A stretch of 64,000 nucleotides of DNA from Porphyra umbilicalis (taxonomy: Eukaryota > Rhodophyta > Bangiophyceae > Bangiales > Bangiaceae): contig KV918975.1 of assembly GCA_002049455.2 (NCBI GenBank), forward strand, positions 62,001-126,000. The letters run 5' to 3'. Below are positions 32,709 to 43,898 of this stretch, piece by piece; positions within the stretch are counted from its first letter, which is position 1, and the number at the start of each line of letters is the position of its first letter. The notes below the pieces were generated by a model. That model was not told where the DNA came from. It worked only from the letters and a program-made list of their open reading frames with translations, and made no database searches. The position numbers and the translations under genes are program-made.

Positions 32709-34910
32709 CTAGGCCCCCCCCACCACCCCGCCAACTACCCCGCCCTCGTTCTCCAAGCCCTCGAGCACATTGTGCACAACGGTGTCAAACTCCTCTGTGC
32801 CCAGATTCTCGATCGCTCCATCCCCTTCAACAACAGGCGGCTCTTCCTCCTCAGCCGGGGTTTCCGCGTCCGCCTGCATCCCCAAGGCAATCCCCTCATT
32901 CTCACCATCGCCCCCCCCCTCCACGACTGCCCCGCCGTCCCCCGCCGCCGCACCTCCGCCGTCCACCTCAGCCTCCCCCGCCAGGGCCCCCGCAGCGGCG
33001 GCCACGCCGCCGGCAGCGGCCGCCTCGCCCGCGGCAGCACCAACAGGCGTCAGCCCCAGCTTAACCAACAAGTCAAGCTCCAGGTGAGTGCGCCGGTACG
33101 CGCGCACAACGTCCGCGCGGTCCATCTGCGCCGAGTTGAACGCAATGCGGGTCTGCATGTCCGCCTTGGTGGGCGACAGGCGGTTGCGCAGCCGCGTTAA
33201 AGCCCGGTTAAAGACCTTAAACGACCGCTCCCCGCCCGCCGCCGACGGAGGCAACAGCAGGATGCGCATGGCGAGCGGTCGCAGGGTGGAGAAGGCCTCG
33301 CCGTGCAGGCGCCACCAGTGGCATGGATGCCCCCCCACCCCATCAGACCCGAATGGCAGGGACTCAACGTGCGCCAAAAAGGAGGCGAGGTCAGCCGACA
33401 GCCGGGCCCGATATTCGACATCGTCTCCTGCCCAGCAATCCAAACCCGCCTCCCGCAAAAAAATAAACGTCTTGCCACTCCATTCCAAAGCAGCACCCCG
33501 CATGCGCACCCCCACCCAGAAAGGATCCAAATAAAAAGCCAGCGCCAGCATCGGGTCGTGAATCAAACTGTACCGAGCGGCAATCGACGCCTGTATGGCA
33601 GTTCGAGTTGCCACTGGCAGGTCAGAAAAGCAGGAGGAAAGGCACAAGCGCAAAGCACAAAACACACCGGCAACAGTTGACAGAGGGGCACTGTCCGCCT
33701 CAATAGTAGCAACGCACTTGGATAGCATCTTCAAAAAAGGAAGGGCCCGCCCCATCTCCGCGAGCGGGCCCGGTTCGTTCACTGCCGCCGTCACGGCTGC
33801 AGGGATAGCGACCCTTGGTCGGATGTGAATGTTATCCGACAGCGTTCTCCGCAAGGCGCCAATGCTGCCTACCACAGACGCAATCGATGCCGTCTCTCCG
33901 ACCCAGCGCGTCCTGCTGTACGTCTGCAGGTACGGCACGCGCTCGCCCGCCGTCCGCAGCTGCTGCACGTTGGCCGACAGCATGGCCATTGCACGCGTGC
34001 TCCGCGTGAAGAAGACGATGATGATTACCGCGTTGATGCGGGCGGCGCGAAACGGCTCAATCGCCGCTAAGTCCTTACCCACGAGGTTGGCGGCGTGCGC
34101 CGCGCACCCGTACGCAAACAGCGCCATGTCGCTGTCAACTACCAACCGCCGCAGTGACTGCATAACCGTCGGGTTGTCCGAGCAAAAGGCCAGCAGCTGG
34201 CGGCTTGCCAGGTACACCTCGCGGCTGGGGCGCGCCGCGCCCGGAAATAAGTCAAACCGCGACACGCGCGCGGCGAGAGGGGTGGCCAACGCCGCCAGCA
34301 GGTGAGAGCGTAGGTTCTCTGCCGTCGCCGCCTCAGCTCCTAGGCGAAAAGACGCCACAAAGTAGGGTTCGGGGAGGTAGAAAACTACGTTGTACACGAC
34401 TTTTCCCGTCGCGTCCACCAACCCGTCGATGGAGCAGCTCACGGTGGACGCGCCGCCCAAGATAGCACCCACAGCTGCATCTACGACCGCCACAGATTGC
34501 AGCAAAAGCGCCCCGCCAACTCGCCGACGATGCCCAGGCCCCGCAAACCGCCCGCCCGAAATGCCCGCCAGTGACTTTCGCCAATGGGGGGTGTCAAACT
34601 GGTCGAACGGCATGCACGAACGGAACATTGATATAGCAAAGTTGAGGCACTCTTGGGGGGTTGCTTGTTGTACGGCTGGTGGCCCCCCACCGGCGGCACC
34701 GGTCCCGCCCGCGACGACGATATCAGACAGGATGGCTGGCTTCCATGCACGCGCCTTAGGGCACGTGTACAGGTGTACAGCGAGCCGCGTAATGTTCTTG
34801 TACCTGCTGAAGTGGCAATCTGGTGCCCCATAACTCATCCTGTTGCCGTCCGTCGTCACGTACTTCCGCGCCTTGTCAGGGTCCAGCTTGACATTGGGGG
34901 GGGGCGCCAT
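32709..34910 (-). CDS. hAT transposase
   Basis: A 733-residue protein from Met 34910 (MAPPPNVKLD); the frame extends further upstream, but the family-like region begins here. A DUF659-like segment holds D162 in CSIDGLVDATGK and the Cys-His pair GCAAH (268-272). The hAT signature RTRW is at 333-336. The C-terminal hATC dimerisation domain (about 525-600) has WWRLHGEAFSTL and ERSFKVFNRALTRLRNRL. A degenerate BED-like finger may lie at 30-52 (CHFSRYKN..HLYTC). The tail after 620 is acidic and Glu/Gly-rich. The frame is open throughout and sits inside clean element ends, so this copy could be active. It would bind the hAT ends and catalyse cut-and-paste. Confidence 0.92.
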   Translation of the reverse strand: MAPPPNVKLDPDKARKYVTTDGNRMSYGAPDCHFSRYKNITRLAVHLYTCPKARAWKPAILSDIVVAGGTGAAGGGPPAVQQATPQECLNFAISMFRSCMPFDQFDTPHWRKSLAGISGGRFAGPGHRRRVGGALLLQSVAVVDAAVGAILGGASTVSCSIDGLVDATGKVVYNVVFYLPEPYFVASFRLGAEAATAENLRSHLLAALATPLAARVSRFDLFPGAARPSREVYLASRQLLAFCSDNPTVMQSLRRLVVDSDMALFAYGCAAHAANLVGKDLAAIEPFRAARINAVIIIVFFTRSTRAMAMLSANVQQLRTAGERVPYLQTYSRTRWVGETASIASVVGSIGALRRTLSDNIHIRPRVAIPAAVTAAVNEPGPLAEMGRALPFLKMLSKCVATIEADSAPLSTVAGVFCALRLCLSSCFSDLPVATRTAIQASIAARYSLIHDPMLALAFYLDPFWVGVRMRGAALEWSGKTFIFLREAGLDCWAGDDVEYRARLSADLASFLAHVESLPFGSDGVGGHPCHWWRLHGEAFSTLRPLAMRILLLPPSAAGGERSFKVFNRALTRLRNRLSPTKADMQTRIAFNSAQMDRADVVRAYRRTHLELDLLVKLGLTPVGAAAGEAAAAGGVAAAAGALAGEAEVDGGGAAAGDGGAVVEGGGDGENEGIALGMQADAETPAEEEEPPVVEGDGAIENLGTEEFDTVVHNVLEGLENEGGVVGGVVGGA

Positions 34911-35595
34911 CCCGAGAAATCCGAACGGGGGGTGGGGGAAAGGGGAGTCGTGCTGGCGGGGTGGAGTTAGGGGGGAGGAGCAAGGAGCACACGCGTACAA
35001 TGGTATGACGGAGTGGGGACAGGAAGCAGAGCTACCACGAGTCGCGGTGAAGGCCGCCGCCGTCGAGACCTTGACGGGCAGCGCGTGCCTGCATCTGCCT
35101 GCAGAGGTCTCAACACTGAGCACACACTGTGCGGCTGATCCCCTGCTGGGCACTTCGGCGCTGATCGCCAACAGGCCCAGAGAGCCTTCCCTTGGTCGTG
35201 TTTTATGGACCATGTTTTAGGCACAGGATCGAGGGGGGCGCATGACACGTGGGGACATGTCCGGGACATTTCCATTTCCGGACATGCGGGAAATGAGGCC
35301 GTGAGGAACGACACGGAAATGTCCTGGAAATGTCACTACGTGGCTGGACATATGCCTTCCCTAGTCTGGGCCGGCTGAGTTCGGAGGATCACAACCATCA
35401 ACACGCGCTCTCATTTCCGCATGTAGAAATAATGTAGCCTACCCTTTTTTGACAAGTACATGGCCTCTGTCAGCATCAGTTCGGAAAGGCTCGCCGCCAG
35501 TTCGACACCCAATCAAACAACTACACGTTTGCTTACGTGGCGCTCTTAAATAGTTCGGAAGCGGCTCGATGCGGACGTTGTTGGCACTGCTCTAA

Positions 35596-38500
35596 AGGGG
35601 GAGCTTCTGAAAACATGCACCGCATGGTGCATTTACTCGCCACCGTGTTTGTAGCCCACTGCGTCATACCATCCGACTGTCGTGCCACCTCAGGCCGGCA
35701 CCCTTGCCTCCTCAGCTGCTGCCGTCGCCCGATCCCCCCCTAGCAACCACGGCATACCCCGCCGTGTGCCGCCTGTTCCTGCGCTGCCGCCGACCCCGAC
35801 GCTTCTCCTGCCGCCAGCCGCCGCCGGTTTTCAGCCCTTCAGCCCACTCAAATCGCCCACTGCCCGCCGCACGCCCCCCGCCGCCGCCGCCCCCGCCTCT
35901 TCCGTCTTCTTCCACGGCCACATCCTGCCCAGCTAACCACGTCGCCGCCGCGTTCTGCCCTAGTCCCTTCCACCGCCGCAACCGACATCCTCGCCGCCAT
36001 CCGCCGCCGCCTTTCCCGCCGCCCTCGGGCCCCGCCACCGCTGGCCGCCGCAGCCCCCGCCGCCGCCGCCGCCCCGGCCTTTTCCGCCCTCCCCGCCGAC
36101 GCCGCCAGTCCGCCACCACCGTCTGTCTCCGGCGCTCCCAGCGCCTTCGCGCTGGTCCCCCGCCACTCAGTCCGCCGCCAGCGCCGGCGGCTGGGATAGG
36201 CCGCCTATATCGGCGCAGCCTCCGTCTCCCCCACAGCCTCGGTCTGCCGCAGCTTCTTCTACCGCTTCCACAGTCGTCTGCTGCCCAAGCAGGCCCCACG
36301 ACCCCCTCCGCCGTCGCCCACCGGCCCATCTCGGCCGCCGCCGTCCCTCACCACCCCCGGGACCGCAAATGCCGCTCGTGCTGCATCCTCCGTCCCCGGT
36401 CACCCTTCGCCCCGACCACCCCCACCGCCGTGCCGCACCGAACCCGCCACCAGCGCTGCCGTCCGCCGCCATTGTCGCCCTCCCCACGTCTGCACACTCC
36501 AGTCCAAGACTCTTCCGGGTTGCTTACGCTGTCGCGTCCGCGGAATCCTCGTACAGTGGCAGCCCCTCCGCCATGGTTTTTTTTTTTCCAAAACCCTACC
36601 ACACAACTTGAGCTGGCACTTGAGCGGTGGAGTTGCTCATTTTATAATTTTCGCCGATGTAAAAAAACATAATCGCGCCAGACACAGCAGTGTTGGCCAA
36701 TGACATGGCCATAAACCTGCAGAGGACCACTCGAATCATGTAGTGCCGTGGGAGTTTTGCTGTCCAGGGCGGCAAAGTTTCATATAAAAGCAATACCGTA
36801 CACAACAAATGCGCTATATCGGGAGCTGCGGCACAGAGAGAGGACATGGCCGGTGTCGACAGAGGGGCGCATGCTGACAGCCGCCGTGAGGTGAAGGGGT
36901 TGTGTGGCCAAGAGTACCAACGCCCGCGTGCCTCTGTGGTCGTGCGCACTGAAGGAGGCCCCCACCCGGTGCTCTCCACCGCGCGCAGGGGTCCGCCGCC
37001 CCATGTCGGACGCTTTGGGCGATGTCCCGGCTGCTGGGTCACTTCTTCGTTGTTGCTGAGGGTGTGAGAAACCTGGGGGAAGATTCGCGCGGGCCGATTC
37101 GAAGAGCGGCTGAGGCAGGCCAGGGGGACGGGTGCGCGCGTGGCGGGCTGTCAGGCGCTTCTTGCTGCTGCAGATTCGTGGGGGCGCTCAGGTGGACGTG
37201 GGGGCAGGGTTCAACTTTGGGGTGGGCGGGTGTAGGGAGCTGGGTATGGTGTAGTGCCGTTGTTGGAGATGCGGCCGCGGTGGGGCTAGAGGTCGGACTG
37301 TGAAAGCCGGCGTCAAAGTTCATGCATTGGCAAGCCAGAAACACAGGTCTGCAGTCAGCCTACGTCCTGAGCTGTCGACCCTTCCATGATTACAACTGCG
37401 TGCAGTGGCCACAACAGCAGGGGGCAACCACACAACTGCACAAACACGCACAAAAAAGTGTCTGGCTGTGGGTCGCTGCCTTCTACTGGCCCTTTCTGGC
37501 TGAGACTTGGCCTTTTTGGGGCAGCGCAGCCCTGGGAGCGGGCGTTCCAGCTCCTTTGAAGCCGCCCCAGTCAGGACCGGGTAGTACGCACACAGTAGAG
37601 GGGGGCACGTAGACAGCTCTTGGGCCACTCTTTTGCGGAAATATGCAGGCCACGATGGCTGACGATGACCATTCGACCGGGATGACTCAGCCCCTAAGGT
37701 CTCGCACAACCTGAAAGGATGCGACCGCAATACACGCTACGTACTCGTGCGGATTGGATCCAATTTGATATCGAAAGGTCTCCACGTGTCTTGCTACTTC
37801 GCCTTGATTAGGGTGGATAGGGCTCCGTTCACACGCTTTCCGTGACATGTTCGGCACCCATTCGACAGACGCCTCTTTATTTTGATACTTGCGACGACGC
37901 TGATACGTGTCCACCCAGTGCGGCCAACAACGCTGAGGCCAACGGCGCTCAGATCTTGGAGAGGTAGCCAAATCCATTTCACCCATTATATTTCCCGTTG
38001 GCAACGCGTTGGCCCGTTGGCAACTGATCACTCGCAGGGCCACACGTAGCGGCTTCATGTCACCGTTTCAGACCTTTGGCTTGACATTGGTGGGAATGCT
38101 CTGAACCGCATCGCGTCAGCACTGCGACCTCGCCCCGCCGTCGCCACGACGGCCGCCCATCCTAGCTGCGGTACAGTGCTTCTCCATTCTTATGCACCGT
38201 TCTGTCAATCGGCCTGGGAGAACCAGGACGAGGAACCCAGCCCAATCGCGTTGCATACTACACCAGATCACTGGTAGATCAGGAAGCATAGAAGAGTCGA
38301 TTGCTGTCTCCTGAGTCCAGCGGCGATGATTATAGTAGTTTCTCGGTAGTTGAATTCATCCATGCGACGAATTCCTTGGTCGAGCTGTTCCCAAAGTCCG
38401 ACCTTCCTCGTCGTGAGGCGCTCTCGACTTCGTGATGTTCTTTGTCCTCGCCATCATCAGAGCATTACCACGACGCCGCTGTACACCCCCTCCCTTCAAC

Positions 38501-39008
38501 TGGGTCATGCCGCCCGCACGGGTGTGAGGTGCCATCCCCCGCCCCTCTGCAGACCCTTTTGTATGATGTGGTGTTTGTAGGCTGCGAGTGGGGAAATATG
38601 TCACCCCGCCTGCCCTTCTCCGCCACGCAAGCCCGTGTACGCAGGCCTCCACCCAGCACCCTTCTTCAGGTCTTTGATCAACTGTCTGGTACAGCTTTAT
38701 GGCTCTCTGTATAAGCATGATGGGACCCACCAGAGCAAACTGGTACACATACGCTGCCATAGTGAGGAGACATGCACCCCAGACCACCAAGAGCACCCTC
38801 CTGCGGGAATCGGAAGAACAGAAACATTAAAAGTACCTAGACGACTAGGCGCAGTACGAATGCCCGCAATGGAGCAAAGGGAGAGGTAAGGGAGTGTGGG
38901 GGAGGGGGTAGGGGGAGGATCGATGACGACCGGAGGTGGATTGGCGGGGGGGGACCAGGGGAAGTGGGATGGGGGTGGCGGGGGGATCAGCGCGGGATAG
39001 GAGGCGAG
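35596..39008. other. Intergenic region, no gene supported
   Basis: 35680-36600 is C-rich and open in several frames with Pro/Arg-rich translations. 36600-38870 is more balanced but only holds frames of under 150 codons without motifs. One of them (38796-38356, -) begins with a hydrophobic stretch (MLLVVWGACLLTMAAYVYQF) that could be a membrane segment, but nothing else supports it. 38880-39000 is G-rich. A lone Harbinger-like end (GGTGGGAATGCTC before TGA) lies at 38093. Confidence 0.5.
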
Positions 39009-39137
39009 TCGGGGTCATTCTACACCACGCCGAACGGCCGAACGCTTGAACGTTCGGACGTTCGGACATTCGGGCAAACGCACACATCACGTTTGGCACC
39101 CGGATTGCCCAAACGAGGCCTTGAAATGTGTCAATAA

Positions 39138-40571
39138 TTGCCCAATGGTTTTAAGAGGCTGAGGCGTTCTGACCACAGAAGCTCACTTTTCTCCCAGAGT
39201 CAGATGAGAATTGCGCCCTTGCGCTTTACTCTCAATTGCGACTCTCATCCACACTGCGCCTGCCCACAGAGCCAACCACCGCCCGCGCCAACACAGAGCA
39301 GAAGCGGTACCGTAACAAGCAAGAGCATTACGGGCTCGTCGCGGCCTTCTACGCGAGTTGCCAGGCAGCGGAAGCACGGTACGGCCGTTGTTCAGTGCCA
39401 GCGTGCGGTCGCTTGTATTGCCCTATACCACTCTGGTATGCTCATGCGATGTGCACGAGTCGACCGGGAGCGAGCGTACGACCGCCTCCTGTGGGATGAC
39501 GAGGTAGCAGATTTGGGCGGTCTCTTCTCGCGGAAATACCGCATGTCCCTGAGTACTTTTTCTGCGCTGGCAGACGAGCTGCGCGGCGATATACACTGTG
39601 TGGAGGTGCAAGCGGTGCGGCGTTACGGAGGACCAGAACGTGGGGTGTGGTCGCTGGCGGCAGAGACGCAGTTAGCCGTGGCGTTGCGCTTCTTCGCGGG
39701 GGGGTCCTACCTTGACGTGTGCAGCTCACATAAATTGCAGTATTCTACTTTTTACGTCACACTTCATCGGGTCATCAAGGCCATCCACAAGAGCTTAGGT
39801 CTGTCGGGCAACCTCCACTCAGTCGACGGGCGCACGGCACTGAGCGATACCTTCCGGGCGGCCGTGCCGGGCAACCCGTTGGCGTCCCATACGGTTGGGG
39901 CATTGGACGGGATTGCCATCCGCATCTGCGGGCCGTCAGTCACCGAGACATCCAAGCCAGCCGAGTTTTTCGGTAAAAAAGGCTTCTTCAGCCTCAACGT
40001 GCAGGCTGTATGCGATGGGCACTGTCGGTTCATCTACGCCAACACGGCGGCGCCTGGTTCAATGCACGACAGTGCCGCCTGGTGTCAGTCACGGTTGGCA
40101 AAGCAGCTCGAGTCCGGCGCGCTGAACATGCTGCTTCACTTCCTCATTGGTGACGACGCGTTTGCCGTCTCGGACAGCTTTCTGGCTCCTTGGCCGGGAC
40201 AAGTGCTTCCAGTGGAGAAGGATGCGTTCAACTTCTATCTTAGCCAACTACGGCAGACGATTGAGCGCGCCTGCGGAATCCTACACGCGCGCTGGGGGGT
40301 GCTATGGCGCCCCATCCAACTCTCCCTACGCACAAGCGGGCCCCTAGTGGGCGCCCTCATGAAGCTCCACAACTACATCATCGAAAGCCCCAACGAGGAC
40401 ACCACGCTTGCACAGGCTGCTGATGATGTGTCAGACTGGGTACCCAGAACCGAACAGCGCCAAGGCGGGCCGGGTGTCTTCACCGCGCGGGACCACACCA
40501 CCTCCAAACGTCGTGTGGAGTTGACTTGCATGATTGATAACGCGGGCCTGCGGCCGCCGTCGTCGAAGTGA
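39138..40571 (+). CDS. PIF/Harbinger DDE transposase of H3
   Basis: A 477-codon frame whose core fits DDE_Tnp_4: D257 in VGALDGIAIRI, D311 in APGSMHDSAAW, the GDDAF motif, and E376 in QTIERACGILHARWGVL. The helix-turn-helix-like region about 190-235 (ETQLAVALRFFAGGSYLDVC) is typical of the family. The first 100 residues (Ser/Gln-rich) are poorly supported; the true start may be Met 39438 (MLMRCARVDRERAYDRLLWDD) or an upstream intron may be missed. It is intact over the catalytic region. It cuts H3 ends, presumably with the SAP protein as partner. The gene lies 127 bp inside the left end and is transcribed inward. Confidence 0.9.
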   Translation: MPNGFKRLRRSDHRSSLFSQSQMRIAPLRFTLNCDSHPHCACPQSQPPPAPTQSRSGTVTSKSITGSSRPSTRVARQRKHGTAVVQCQRAVACIALYHSGMLMRCARVDRERAYDRLLWDDEVADLGGLFSRKYRMSLSTFSALADELRGDIHCVEVQAVRRYGGPERGVWSLAAETQLAVALRFFAGGSYLDVCSSHKLQYSTFYVTLHRVIKAIHKSLGLSGNLHSVDGRTALSDTFRAAVPGNPLASHTVGALDGIAIRICGPSVTETSKPAEFFGKKGFFSLNVQAVCDGHCRFIYANTAAPGSMHDSAAWCQSRLAKQLESGALNMLLHFLIGDDAFAVSDSFLAPWPGQVLPVEKDAFNFYLSQLRQTIERACGILHARWGVLWRPIQLSLRTSGPLVGALMKLHNYIIESPNEDTTLAQAADDVSDWVPRTEQRQGGPGVFTARDHTTSKRRVELTCMIDNAGLRPPSSK

Positions 40572-40630
40572 ATGCATTTCAGAACTCGTCCTGCAGGGGA
40601 CGTCATGACAATCATCCGAAACATTAAAGC

Positions 40631-42045
40631 CACCAGTGACACACCAACGGTATAGAACACAGCACGACCGGTCGACCGAAATTAGAATACCAGTCAAGCC
40701 GGAAACAAGGAGTAGCAGCGTGCATGGAGCGGTTAGCTTTCTAAACGTGGGGCAACGCGCGTGCCCCGCACCACGCCAGCCGTGGCAGCCTGGAACCGAC
40801 GTCAATGTGATGATATCAATCTGACCGCGGCGGTACGGTCCAGTCATGGATGCGCACGGGGTGCAAGCAGCGGTATATACAGCGCAGAGAAAAGAAGAAG
40901 ACACCACCAGAGCGGGCACTGTACCCACACCCTCTTCCATGCCAGCGCAAACAAATAGAAAGAACATACCGTGGACACGTGCAGCGTCGTGCACCCTGTT
41001 TCCTCCCCTGCGGTCGCGACGCGCTTGTGCTCTGAATACTATCTCAATCCCCATGTAGCGTCACTTCTGTGTCCTGTTTGCACGACATAGATAAAGAACA
41101 GTCAAAGAAAACGCGGCAAGCGAGTAGTCGACGTAGGAAAACAATGGAGTCGGCGGCATCCAAGGTACATCACGAATGCAAAGTAGAAATGCAGGTGTCC
41201 ATGGAAACGAGTCAACAGAGCTGCCTGTATGCAAGAGAAAACATGCATAGGTGGTCCACCCTTGACGAACTCCATATCGGACAAGTCCACACACGGTCAC
41301 ACAGCAAACAGCAAGGAGGGAAGATGCGGAATACAACACCAAACGCAGCGCACGCATCCAGTCCAAGGGATACAAAATACGTACGGGGTCTAGCCCGGTC
41401 GAGGCACAGCAAAGGCGACAGAGACACGGAACACTCGACAGCGAAAAAGCAACTGGCCGAGGGGGTGCGTCAAACGACCGGCGGGCAGGCAAATGCAATC
41501 ATCTGTAGATGGTTGGCGGCCGCAGCAGGGCGACGCGGTAGCGAGAGCGGTGGTGGGGCGCTCGGCGGTGGCAACGACGGAGGGTTGTGGGCGCGTGGGG
41601 CCGAGGCGCACAGAGGCTGCCAGCAAGACCCGCGTGCACACGGCCGGACTGCATCCGGCAGATATCTGGCGTTGAAAGAAAGTACGCACACGAACGGAAA
41701 TAGAGTATATGGATCAAGTATATTTACCATATTGACGATAAAATCAAGACCGCCATTTAGCAAGCAAGCCTTTTGCATGGTGTTCCAGCGAAGCGAGCCG
41801 GCGGCCCGCTGCGATGGCTCTAAACCGCCACCCAGGTAATCACAACTGCTTTCTCGCTGCAAGCAAGCGTCGCCGTGGCCCCACGCGAGCCAGCGCCGTC
41901 TCCGCAAACGATCCCTCATGTCTCCCACAGCCTCGCACTCGATTCTATAACGCCCCCCCCCTCGCCCAGGGTCCCCAGCAAGCTCCGCTTCACATGGATT
42001 TGCACCTGTTTTTCTTTACATCCCTCACTCGGACCGCGCGCCCAC
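40631..42045 (+). repeat. Left arm of a 1.4-kb inverted repeat
   Basis: This 1,415-bp arm is the inverse complement of 42382-43796. I found only a handful of differences, for example at 40649, 40877 and 40908. A 256-codon frame (41069-41839) occurs identically in both arms but lacks motifs. The arm starts 60 bp after the transposase stop. Confidence 0.9.
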
Positions 42046-42381
42046 TCAATGCGGTTGGAACATGGATAGGGACGCTGTCAGAGAGAAAGCCGACAACACG
42101 GCAAGGACCGAGAGAACTGCGGGGTGGGGCGGGTCGTGCGGCAAGACAGTTGGACTCCGCCCCAGTTACTGGGAGGCCCGGGGGTGCCGGTGCCAGTCCG
42201 CACAATAATGCCTGGCCAGTTAGGCGGCGCACTGTTTCTCGTCACGCGCACGGATACATGACTCACTGGCAGCTTCACATGCGACAGTACGCTGCCATAC
42301 GTGAATGCACTTCAACCGGACAGAGTACAGCCGTTCCGACGGCGCAGGACTGCATCCCTTTCCACGTTTTAGCCTCACTGT
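42046..42381. other. Spacer of the long inverted repeat
   Basis: 336 bp of non-palindromic sequence separating the two arms; no gene or repeat is visible. A transcript through both arms would fold as a hairpin with this as the loop. Confidence 0.75.
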
Positions 42382-43796
42382 GTGGGCGCGCGGTCCGAGT
42401 GAGGGATGTAAAGAAAAACAGGTGCAAATCCATGTGAAGCGGAGCTTGCTGGGGACCCTGGGCGAGGGGGGGGGCGTTATAGAATCGAGTGCGAGGCTGT
42501 GGGAGACATGAGGGATCGTTTGCGGAGACGGCGCTGGCTCGCGTGGGGCCACGGCGACGCTTGCTTGCAGCGAGAAAGCAGTTGTGATTACCTGGGTGGC
42601 GGTTTAGAGCCATCGCAGCGGGCCGCCGGCTCGCTTCGCTGGAACACCATGCAAAAGGCTTGCTTGCTAAATGGCGGTCTTGATTTTATCGTCAATATGG
42701 TAAATATACTTGATCCATATACTCTATTTCCGTTCGTGTGCGTACTTTCTTTCAACGCCAGATATCTGCCGGATGCAGTCCGGCCGTGTGCACGCGGGTC
42801 TTGCTGGCAGCCTCTGTGCGCCTCGGCCCCACGCGCCCACAACCCTCCGTCGTTGCCACCGCCGAGCGCCCCACCACCGCTCTCGCTACCGCGTCGCCCT
42901 GCTGCGGCCGCCAACCATCTACAGATGATTGCATTTGCCTGCCCGCCGGTCGTTTGACGCACCCCCTCGGCCAGTTGCTTTTTCGCTGTCGAGTGTTCCG
43001 TGTCTCTGTCGCCTTTGCTGTGCCTCGACCGGGCTAGACCCCGTACGTATTTTGTATCCCTTGGACTGGATGCGTGCGCTGCGTTTGGTGTTGTATTCCG
43101 CATCTTCCCTCCTTGCTGTTTGCTGTGTGACCGTGTGTGGACTTGTCCGATATGGAGTTCGTCAAGGGTGGACCACCTATGCATGTTTTCTCTTGCATAC
43201 AGGCAGCTCTGTTGACTCGTTTCCATGGACACCTGCATTTCTACTTTGCATTCGTGATGTACCTTGGATGCCGCCGACTCCATTGTTTTCCTACGTCGAC
43301 TACTCGCTTGCCGCGTTTTCTTTGACTGTTCTTTATCTATGTCGTGCAAACAGGACACAGAAGTGACGCTACATGGGGATTGAGATAGTATTCAGAGCAC
43401 AAGCGCGTCGCGACCGCAGGGGAGGAAACAGGGTGCACGACGCTGCACGTGTCCACGGTATGTTCTTTCTATTTGTTTGCGCTGGCATGGAAGAGGGTGT
43501 GGGTACAGTGCCCGCTGTGGTGGTGTCTTCTTCTTTTCTCTGCGCTGCATATACCGCTGCTTGCACCCCGTGCGCATCCATGACTGGACCGTACCGCCGC
43601 GGTCAGATTGATATCATCACATTGACGTCGGTTCCAGGCTGCCACGGCTGGCGTGGTGCGGGGCACGCGCGTTGCCCCACGTTTAGAAAGCTAACCGCTC
43701 CATGCACGCTGCTACTCCTTGTTTCCGGCTTGACTGGTATTCTAATTTCGGTCGACCGGTCGTGCTGTGTTCTATACCGTTGGTGGTTCACTGGTG
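42382..43796 (-). repeat. Right arm of the 1.4-kb inverted repeat
   Basis: Inverse complement of 40631-42045. It ends about 100 bp before the stop of the SAP-domain gene. No target duplication is obvious outside the arms, so it could be a foldback insertion, a local inverted duplication, or an assembly artefact. Confidence 0.9.
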
Positions 43797-43898
43797 GGTC
43801 TTTGCTGGTTTTCGTGTGCGTTCCTCTTCTGTGTATTGCGACCCCTGACCTGGTTTTATTGTGCACAAGTTGCATGTAAGTGGCTATGCACATCCAAG

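Larger units (their letters stand above)
31338..35363 (-). mobile_element. hAT element, 4,026 bp, apparently complete
   Basis: A perfect 8-bp target duplication GTCTGGGC (31330-31337 and 35364-35371) brackets ends TAGAGAAGGCAT and the inverse of TAGGGAAGGCAT. Eight-bp duplications and short TAG-type ends are diagnostic of hAT. Subterminal repeats lie inside both ends: palindromes at 31510-31569 and GGACAT/ATGTCC motifs at 35250-35355. One uninterrupted transposase gene lies on the minus strand. It may still be mobile. Confidence 0.93.
29382..35592. mobile_element. Candidate Harbinger-type element H4 holding X and a hAT element
   Basis: The left end GAGCCATCCCAACAACGTC and the inverse of the right end GAGCAGTGCCAACAACGTC agree at 16 of 19 bases and are flanked by TAA (29379-29381 and 35593-35595). 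The ends resemble H2 (GAGCACACCCAACAACGTC). Subtracting X copy 2 and the hAT element with their duplications leaves about 1.43 kb without a gene, as for a non-autonomous element. No empty copy is present, so the pairing of the two ends is inferred. Confidence 0.6.

Noticed and set aside
35704-36672. 322-codon plus-strand frame in C-rich DNA
   Set aside because: All three plus frames are similarly open and proline-rich; no sign that one is selected.
38072-38107. Lone Harbinger-like end (inverse GAGCATTCCCACCAATGTC before TGA) and a similar GAGCATTACCAC after TCA at 38461
   Set aside because: No matching partner end with the same triplet was found in the window, so no element can be drawn.
41069-41839. 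256-codon frame repeated in both arms of the inverted repeat
   Set aside because: Identity in both arms follows from the repeat itself; the translation has no motif and the opposite strand is equally open.
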